A model generated the notes under the pieces. That model was given only the letters and a program-made list of their open reading frames with translations. It made no database searches and was not told where the DNA came from. This document shows positions 6,643 to 10,867 of a stretch of DNA of 10,867 nt, piece after piece. The stretch is from assembly GCA_964526635.1 (NCBI GenBank), contig CAZGLR010000114.1, forward strand, positions 1 to 10,867, given 5' to 3'. This DNA is from CAZGLR01 sp964526635 (lineage in GTDB: Bacteria > Zixibacteria > MSB-5A5 > GN15 > JAAZOE01). A program made the position numbers and the translations under genes. Each line of letters begins with the position of its first letter. The first letter of the stretch is position 1.

Positions 6643-7465
6643 GCGTGTGTCCTTTCTCTTTGGTGGGATTAAAAGATCCCATCCGGTAGCCATCAAGATC
6701 AACGGTAACATACGCAAAACCGGCGGCCTTGACAATAGCGCTGATCTTCGATCTCAATTCAGGGTCGGACATTTTGCCGATCTGGTCGGCGGGGAGTTCG
6801 ATACGGGCGACAGTATCATGATGACGGACCCGCAGTCCCGAAAGGCCAAGCTGCTTGAGGCCGTATTCAGCCTGATCGACTTGCGACAGTTTTTCGGGGG
6901 TAATCGCTACACCGAATGGTATGCGCGAGGCCAGGCAGGCTGAAGCCGGTTTATCGGCCAGGGTTAAATTGAATGACTTGGCCAGGGCACGGATATCGTC
7001 TTTGGTCAGTCCGGCTTCGGCCAATGGTGAGATGATCTTGAGGTTTTGCGCGGCCTTGTGCCCGGGGCGGAAATCACTTTTATCGCTGGCGTTGAAACCG
7101 TCGGCAACCGTGGCTATCTCCCGTCTTTCGGCGATATCCCGCAAACGCTTATAAAGATCGCTCTTGCAATGAAAACAGCGATCGAGGCCGTTGTTGCGAT
7201 ATTTCGGGTTATCTAACTCGCCGGTGGCAATAATTTCAAGGTTGCCGGCCGGGAGACCGATACCACGGGCGAAATCGACTGCGCTGTCACGTTCGCCGGT
7301 AGCATATGATGGCGACTCGCCGATGACCGCCACGACATTTGCGGGGCCGAGGGTAGCGACGGCGGTATGGAGCAAAAAGCCGGAATCGAGGCCGCCCGAA
7401 AAGGCAATCAGCAGGCGGCTGTGGATTTTGAGTATTTTCTGCAGGCGTTGATATCTATCGGTCAT
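6635..7465 (-). CDS. larE: ATP-dependent sacrificial sulfur transferase LarE
   Basis: LarE family enzyme of the PP-loop ATP pyrophosphatase superfamily. In characterised members it activates a nicotinate-derived substrate by AMP addition and gives up sulfur, from its own cysteine or from an iron-sulfur cluster, to build the nickel-pincer cofactor of lactate racemase-type enzymes. Visible motifs are the PP-loop SGGLDS (23-28), GLDRCFHCKSDLYKRL (93-108), VADGFNASD (120-128) and KPASACLASRIPFG (172-185). Cys177 corresponds to the sacrificial cysteine of the Lactobacillus enzyme. The 276-residue length is normal. The frame extends upstream to 7594, but the ATG at 7465 fits the family start, although its ribosome site is weak. 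No larB, larC or larA lies in the window. Three small genes follow in tight succession. The His-containing end, KGHTHG, might bind metal (inference). Confidence 0.93.
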   Translation of the reverse strand: MTDRYQRLQKILKIHSRLLIAFSGGLDSGFLLHTAVATLGPANVVAVIGESPSYATGERDSAVDFARGIGLPAGNLEIIATGELDNPKYRNNGLDRCFHCKSDLYKRLRDIAERREIATVADGFNASDKSDFRPGHKAAQNLKIISPLAEAGLTKDDIRALAKSFNLTLADKPASACLASRIPFGVAITPEKLSQVDQAEYGLKQLGLSGLRVRHHDTVARIELPADQIGKMSDPELRSKISAIVKAAGFAYVTVDLDGYRMGSFNPTKEKGHTHG

Positions 7466-7598
7466 TGTTTTTTTCTCGCTAAACGTTGTATCCCTAAGTA
7501 ATAACGGATGTTCCCTTTCCAGGGTAATGACTTTTGACGCCGATGGCGGAAAAAAGTCGAAATAAATGAGACAAACGGAACCTTGCCGGTCCATAAAG

Positions 7599-7607
7599 TG
7601 TTAAAAT
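7599..7607 (+). promoter_or_regulatory. Possible extended -10 promoter for the leader or small RNA
   Basis: TGTTAAAAT gives the TG of an extended -10 element followed by TAAAAT. TTGCCG at 7583-7588 is too close to be a normal -35 partner. Transcription would start near 7613. It is weak as a stand-alone prediction, but a plus-strand start is needed somewhere here because a strong plus-strand terminator follows. Confidence 0.35.
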
Positions 7608-7612
7608 TTACA

Positions 7613-7832
7613 GACACTACAGAGACCCATACAGGGGTCAACGGAATGGCCCGATGGGGGCTGGGAAATGCGGCTCCTCCGACACGATAGACAACGGGAA
7701 TACAAAGAGCATCTGAGACGGACACCGTAGATAGATTTCTGGGGGCTTAACACCAGGGTGTGGACAACGAGAAAAGTCACCGGGACAGTGAAACATCAGT
7801 TCGTGGGAGCCGGATTTGCCGGCTCTTTTTTT
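7613..7832 (+). ncRNA. Candidate structured RNA: attenuator leader or independent small RNA
   Basis: The stretch 7466-7854 holds no convincing gene. From about 7613 to the T-run at 7832 it shows several short hairpins: GACCC with GGGTC near 7624-7639, a stem at 7711-7732 (ATCT..ACGG with CCGT..AGAT around ACA), ACAC with GTGT near 7750-7761, and a final terminator stem. CGGCTCC at 7671-7677 is exactly complementary to GGAGCCG at 7806-7812, which is most of the left arm of the terminator. CGGCTCC can instead pair locally with GGGGGC (7656-7661). This is the arrangement of a transcription attenuator for the HMA gene that starts 22 bases beyond the T-run. I matched it to no known riboswitch, 6S, tmRNA, SRP or RNase P RNA. 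The part from 7466 to 7598 probably carries the larE promoter; I see no clear signal in it. Confidence 0.45.
7807..7832 (+). terminator. Strong rho-independent terminator
   Basis: GAGCCGG (7807-7813) and CCGGCTC (7819-7825) form a perfect seven-pair GC-rich stem with loop ATTTG, followed directly by seven T (7826-7832) and then G and five more T. The T-run exists only for plus-strand transcription. It lies ahead of, not after, the HMA gene, so it ends a separate RNA or controls that gene by attenuation. Confidence 0.88.
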
Positions 7833-7854
7833 GTTTTTGGCGAAAGGGGATTGG

Positions 7855-8070
7855 ATGCAGTTGATTCGGCTGAATATTTCGGGGATGTCATGTGAGGGGT
7901 GTGCGGCATCAATCAGGCAGGCGTTGTCGGATGTGCGTAATGTGAATTCGGTTGCTGTCGATCTAAAGAGCGGTATTGCGACAATTGAAAGCAGTGATGA
8001 TTCGTCGATTGCCGATGATTTGATCAGGGCTGCCAAATCGGCCGGATTCGGCGCAACGGTGCGGCCGTAG
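7855..8070 (+). CDS. Heavy-metal-associated (HMA) domain protein, CopZ-like
   Basis: A single HMA domain of 71 residues with the ferredoxin-like fold expected of small metallochaperones. The metal site motif GMSCEGC (residues 10-16) supplies Cys13 and Cys16, which in this family bind Cu(I) or another soft metal and hand it to P-type ATPases carrying matching domains. The rest, with a helix CAASIRQALSDV, strand VNSVAVDLKSGIATIE and helix SIADDLIRAAKSAGF, is a textbook order. The frame is open to 7816, but that would start inside the terminator; the ATG at 7855 has AAAGGGG five bases upstream. No copper ATPase or CueR/CsoR regulator is in the window, so the metal and partner are unknown. Its expression may depend on the terminator just upstream. 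Confidence 0.9.
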   Translation: MQLIRLNISGMSCEGCAASIRQALSDVRNVNSVAVDLKSGIATIESSDDSSIADDLIRAAKSAGFGATVRP

Positions 8071-8165
8071 GGGAAAATAGGCCGGTCCATTAGTATTATT
8101 TATAGTATTGATTAACGGGCGGATCCTGCCGCTACGATGGGATGCAGGTCTGGCCGTGTTTCAAA

Positions 8166-8753
8166 TCATTCCCCTGATTTTATACGTTTGCGCACCAGTG
8201 GCCGCGACGGGGCGATGTGTTGGATGATCTCGAAACCCTCGTCAAGAAACATCTGTAATGGACCGGTGAAGGAAAATGCCGCCGGCAGTTTTTTGCCGTC
8301 TTTGGTAAGGGTGACCGGATACGCCTCGACGATTTTTACGTTCCGCGCGCGAAGAAATTTTAGGGCAGCCTTAAGTATCATCCGGGCCAGACCTTTTCCC
8401 CGGTAGTTTTTGTCGATGAAAAAGCAGTTGATTGACCAGACGCCCGCGGTATCATTGCGGCGATAGGCTTTGGTGTTATCGAGACGGGGGAAGTTTCCGC
8501 GAGGGCCATAGGAGCACCATCCGACAGCATCGCGGCCATCGTAGGCCAGAAGCCCGGTAATGGTGTTATCGGCGAAAAGTTTTTTCATCTGTTTTCGGGC
8601 CGGTTCACCCTTCATTTCGTCCCAGAGTTTGCCTCCGCGGGGGACGCGCCAGTGCTGACACCAGCATCCGCCGCAGGCGCCATTGGCACCACATAGCCGT
8701 TCGAAATCGGGCCAGCGGTCGAAAGTCGCTTCGTGGAATTCAAAAGTCGCCAT
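8166..8753 (-). CDS. GNAT family N-acetyltransferase with Cys-rich N-terminus
   Basis: Acetyl-CoA-dependent acyltransferase of 195 residues, cytoplasmic. The acetyl-CoA-binding motif A is seen as FFIDKNYRGKGLARMILKAA (111-130), with the RGKGLA pyrophosphate loop; GPLQMFLDEGFEI (164-176) matches motif B. The N-terminal segment CGANGACGGCWCQHWR (21-36) holds four cysteines at 21, 27, 30 and 32, a pattern I recall in a subgroup of GNAT proteins of unknown substrate; it may bind a metal. The ATG at 8753 starts at the expected point, though with a weak ribosome site. The gene stands alone on its strand, divergent from the lipid kinase gene and convergent with the HMA gene. The substrate cannot be assigned from sequence. 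Confidence 0.88.
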   Translation of the reverse strand: MATFEFHEATFDRWPDFERLCGANGACGGCWCQHWRVPRGGKLWDEMKGEPARKQMKKLFADNTITGLLAYDGRDAVGWCSYGPRGNFPRLDNTKAYRRNDTAGVWSINCFFIDKNYRGKGLARMILKAALKFLRARNVKIVEAYPVTLTKDGKKLPAAFSFTGPLQMFLDEGFEIIQHIAPSRPLVRKRIKSGE

Positions 8754-8766
8754 GAGATTACCCGTT

Positions 8767-8802
8767 TTGATTCGGTCAATATTGTATCAATATACATATA
8801 AG
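8767..8802 (+). promoter_or_regulatory. Divergent promoter region with 11-base-spaced direct repeats
   Basis: TTGATT (8767-8772) with TATACA or TATAAG (8791-8802) can serve as a plus-strand promoter for the lipid kinase gene, at spacings of 18 or 24, of which only the first is near normal. Two copies of TCAATAT (8776-8782 and 8787-8793) repeat exactly one helical turn apart between these elements and could bind a regulator. The GNAT gene starts 14 bases to the left on the other strand, so its promoter must lie in the same region. Confidence 0.35.
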
Positions 8803-8920
8803 AAGAGAGCGGTGTGATTTTTTTGGACTTGTGAAGAAATTGCCGTATATTGCCTGTCAATGGAACAGCGAATTCAGGGAGCACCTCAACGATCTGATAC
8901 AGGATACCGATAAGAGCATT

Positions 8921-9883
8921 ATGACCGCACAAGAAGAAAAGAAACCCGGACGGCGCCCGCGCAGTCTGAGAACAAAATCAAAAAAGAAACGCATCTATCA
9001 ACTGGTCGTCAATAATTCGTCGGGATTCGGCGCCGAGGAATTTGTTGCGCCGGCCGAACGGCTGACGGGACAGCTCAAACGGGCCGGGTATGATTGCTAT
9101 TTGAGAATCGCCGATTCCTATGATGATTTTGCCGAGAAGGTCTCCAATGCGGTCCGTCGCAGGCCCTTTGCCACTGTCGTATTCGGCGGTGATGGCACTG
9201 TGCGGGTGGCCGCTGCCCGGGTGGTCAAAGCCAAGGGACTTCTGGGGATTATTCCCTGTGGCCGCCAGAATAATATATTCCGTTCACTCTATGGCCATGC
9301 CGATATCGACAAAGCGCTGGAGATTGTTCAGTCCGAATATCAAACCCGCATCGACGCCGGGCTGGCCAACGGTCATTTTTTTGTCGGGAGCCTGATCGGC
9401 GGGATGATCCCGGAATTGATTCATAAACTGGGCAATAAAAAAATGCCGCGGCTGGCGATGACCTGGAATAAACTGGCCGGCAGTGCGGTCGATGATACAC
9501 CGGTCAAATCTTTGAAACTGACGGTTGATTCGTTCAACTTCGAAGCCGATCCGCACGTGATTCATGTCCATTTGCTGCCATACGTCATGGCGCTGCCGTT
9601 TGCCCCCGCGGCAATTTCGGATGATGGCTGTCTGGTGGCATTGTATGACCGCGGTGTCTCCCGCGAGGATTTGATTCATTATGTGCGTGATTTGCGCCGT
9701 GATAAATATCAATACACTAATGGAATCGTGATGGTGCGCGGCAAGCGTCTGATCCTCTCCCCGGCCGCCGCGCGCAACTGGATGCTCGATGGTGACGAGA
9801 TCGATTTCCCCAGCGGTGAACTGGCGGTTGAAGTCATGCATCGGGTCCTGCGAGTGTTTGCCAATGCCCCGGTTGAAAAATAA
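8921..9883 (+). CDS. Diacylglycerol kinase-family lipid kinase (YegS/DgkB type)
   Basis: Cytoplasmic, membrane-surface kinase of the DAGK catalytic domain family, which phosphorylates diacylglycerol, sphingoid or related lipids using ATP. It has 320 residues from the chosen start. After a basic, lysine/arginine-rich N-tail (7-24) come VVNNSSGFG (29-37), the nucleotide-binding FGGDGT (88-93), GIIPCGRQNNIFRSL (109-123), IDAGLANGHFF (144-154) and MLDGDEID (288-295). The usual P-x-G-T-x-N substrate/ATP loop reads PCGRQN here, so the Thr is replaced by Arg, a notable change. The frame is open from a GTG at 8831, but ATG 8921 is favoured because conserved sequence begins shortly after it; its ribosome site (TAAGAG) is only fair. 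It overlaps the next gene by 20 bases. Lipid substrate unknown. Confidence 0.88.
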   Translation: MTAQEEKKPGRRPRSLRTKSKKKRIYQLVVNNSSGFGAEEFVAPAERLTGQLKRAGYDCYLRIADSYDDFAEKVSNAVRRRPFATVVFGGDGTVRVAAARVVKAKGLLGIIPCGRQNNIFRSLYGHADIDKALEIVQSEYQTRIDAGLANGHFFVGSLIGGMIPELIHKLGNKKMPRLAMTWNKLAGSAVDDTPVKSLKLTVDSFNFEADPHVIHVHLLPYVMALPFAPAAISDDGCLVALYDRGVSREDLIHYVRDLRRDKYQYTNGIVMVRGKRLILSPAAARNWMLDGDEIDFPSGELAVEVMHRVLRVFANAPVEK

Positions 9884-10574
9884 TGTCATAATCGCTGTCA
9901 TTCTGTATGTCCTGTTCTTCTGCAGCACGTCTCTGTATGCCTCCGATCGACGATCCTCGGATCCGTCTGTTGATTCACTAAAACAGATGGTTTCGGATAC
10001 GGCTGACTCTGATACCGGTCGGGTTGATATGAGTAGCGCCGATACGACCGTATTGATTGCTGATTCGACAGTGATCGACAGCCTGGATCTCGAGCCACGG
10101 CTCTATGTGTTCGATGATGATACTCTGCTGTTCAACGCCTATCGAACTGAGCAGGATGTTGGCATCAGGGGACCGAATCCGACGCATCAACTTTTTAAAT
10201 CAATGCTGGTACCGGGCTGGGGGCAGTATTCCAATGGTCGCTTTATCAAAGGCAGCCTGATTCTGGCGCTGGAAAGTTATATCATTTATCGCGCGCTCGA
10301 TAATAGCCGCAAGGCCGATGACTGGCGCGCTCGCTGGCAGGCAGCCGAGGATGATGCTCTGCGCAGCCAGTATTTTAATGAATATGTGACATATCGCGAT
10401 AATCGCAATGGCAACCTGTGGATGCTGGCCGGGACGATATTTATTTCGATGTTCGATGCTTATGTCGATGCCCACCTGGCGACCTTTCCGGAAAAGAAAG
10501 TATCGGCGGGCAAGATTTCGCTGGAAGTGGAGCCGGGCGAGCGGCCGGAAGTGAAATTGAGTTATCGGTTTTGA
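9864..10574 (+). CDS. DUF5683-type exported protein
   Basis: Function unknown. The 236-residue protein begins with a basic stretch and a hydrophobic core, NNVIIAVILYVLFFCSTSLYA (about 6-26; first residues MPRLK), a probable cleaved signal peptide ending near Ala26. A polar, Ser/Asp-rich spacer follows (27-105). The recognisable domain starts near 108 with HQLFKSMLVPGWGQYSNGRF, then KGSLILALESYIIYRAL, a charged helix, and WMLAGTIFISMFDAYVDAHL (186-205), the pattern of DUF5683 proteins of the Bacteroidetes and related phyla. These are envelope proteins with short hydrophobic helices. The last residues, EVKLSYRF, end in an aromatic typical of outer-membrane beta strands, but this is suggestive only. 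The start at 9864 lies within the kinase gene, with poor ribosome site, so translation is likely coupled. Confidence 0.85.
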   Translation: MPRLKNNVIIAVILYVLFFCSTSLYASDRRSSDPSVDSLKQMVSDTADSDTGRVDMSSADTTVLIADSTVIDSLDLEPRLYVFDDDTLLFNAYRTEQDVGIRGPNPTHQLFKSMLVPGWGQYSNGRFIKGSLILALESYIIYRALDNSRKADDWRARWQAAEDDALRSQYFNEYVTYRDNRNGNLWMLAGTIFISMFDAYVDAHLATFPEKKVSAGKISLEVEPGERPEVKLSYRF

Positions 10575-10582
10575 TACGAAGG

Positions 10583-10599
10583 CCCACCCTTCGGGTGGG
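10583..10599. terminator. GC-rich hairpin after the DUF5683 gene
   Basis: CCCACCC (10583-10589) and GGGTGGG (10593-10599) pair perfectly around a TTC loop, 8 bases after the stop codon. It lacks the T-run of a classical intrinsic terminator on either strand, so it may be a processing or stability hairpin, or a weak terminator. Confidence 0.45.
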
Positions 10600-10628
10600 G
10601 TACCGGGGGTTGAAAAAGGAGAAAAGAT

Positions 10629-10867
10629 ATGGCGACATCACAACAGACTGAACAAGACGAAAGTTGCCTCTGCTTTCGCACGCAGGGCGATTGGGCGGCA
10701 ACAGATGTTGTCACACTCGTCTCGGGTGCATCCGGTGTCTATGATGCATTCTTGGCGGTTGACATCGAGCGCCGACGCGAGGACGAGCAATTCCAGCGTA
10801 TGGAGCACTCGATGGAGCGCCTCCACAAGTATATGGACCACCCAATGTACTATGAGTTCTACCATAT
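10629..10867 (+). CDS. Unrecognised gene, N-terminal part, cut by the right edge
   Basis: An open frame of 79 codons begins at ATG 10629 and runs off the window with no stop. AAGGAG at 10615-10620, eight bases before the ATG, is the best-placed ribosome site of the right half of the window, so the start is convincing. The protein begins with a polar stretch (MATSQQTEQDESCLCFRTQG), has a mildly hydrophobic segment VVTLVSGASGVYDAFLAVDI (27-46), and then a strongly charged helix rich in Arg, Glu and Met (RRREDEQFQRMEHSMERLHK) typical of a coiled coil. I recognise no family. Codons lean toward GAG, GAC and CGC more than in the preceding gene, which could mean a different origin. It may belong to a new transcription unit after the hairpin. 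Confidence 0.65.
   Translation, partial: MATSQQTEQDESCLCFRTQGDWAATDVVTLVSGASGVYDAFLAVDIERRREDEQFQRMEHSMERLHKYMDHPMYYEFYH

Noticed and set aside
7466..7594. 43-residue N-terminal extension of LarE
   Set aside because: The added residues do not resemble LarE, and the usual family start corresponds to the ATG at 7465.
7613..7832. Identity as 6S RNA, tmRNA, RNase P RNA, or TPP, cobalamin or molybdenum cofactor riboswitch
   Set aside because: Short similarities such as CTGAGA and AACGGGAAT occur, but the other conserved blocks of these RNAs are absent.
7638..8090. 150-codon minus-strand open frame over the leader RNA and HMA gene
   Set aside because: It runs antisense through the terminator and a clear HMA gene, and its translation has no recognisable features.
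8860..8913. Seventeen-codon reading frame ahead of the lipid kinase as a leader peptide
   Set aside because: It has no ribosome site and no repeated regulatory codons, and lies within a possible longer kinase frame.
9284..9928. 214-codon minus-strand open frame
   Set aside because: It is antisense to the well-supported lipid kinase gene, and its protein is rich in His, Gln and Ile as typical shadow frames are.

Overview
The window looks like a metagenome-assembled scaffold from a bacterium of moderate GC content, possibly of the Fibrobacteres-Chlorobi-Bacteroidetes group or a related candidate phylum such as Zixibacteria. This is an inference from the DUF5683-type envelope protein, the style of the small conserved proteins and the general codon use. 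No rRNA, tRNA or marker gene confirms it. A run of ten N at 5240-5249 marks an assembly gap. No tRNA, rRNA, CRISPR array or transposase was seen.

Layout. (1) 1-1005, plus strand: the end of a zinc-type ABC transporter ATPase with a histidine-rich tail, and its membrane permease ZnuB, translationally coupled. (2) 998-2747, minus strand: an AT-rich cassette of three tightly packed genes unlike everything around it: a TIGR04255-family protein, a 146-residue unknown, and a 181-residue protein with an IVLSQSCDL motif. This is the most likely uncharacterised system here and looks horizontally acquired. (3) 2905-4005 and 4102-5298, minus strand: an AI-2E/PerM family membrane protein and a major facilitator transporter, the latter interrupted near its start by the assembly gap. 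(4) 5394-7465, minus strand: an operon led by larE (sacrificial sulfur transferase of the nickel-pincer cofactor pathway), followed by three small conserved proteins of unknown function with overlapping or nearly abutting ends. (5) 7599-8070, plus strand: a gene-free stretch with a probable promoter, several hairpins and a strong intrinsic terminator, ending just before a small heavy-metal-binding (HMA) protein. It is either an independent small RNA or an attenuator leader. (6) 8166-8753, minus strand: a cysteine-rich GNAT acetyltransferase. (7) 8921-10574, plus strand: a diacylglycerol-kinase-like lipid kinase overlapping a DUF5683-type exported protein. (8) 10629 to the right edge: the start of an unrecognised gene with a strong ribosome binding site.

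Several genes concern metals (zinc uptake, the nickel cofactor enzyme LarE, the HMA protein), but they lie in separate transcription units and nothing shows that they act together. The LarE group and the three-gene cassette are the two clusters whose tight spacing implies shared function.
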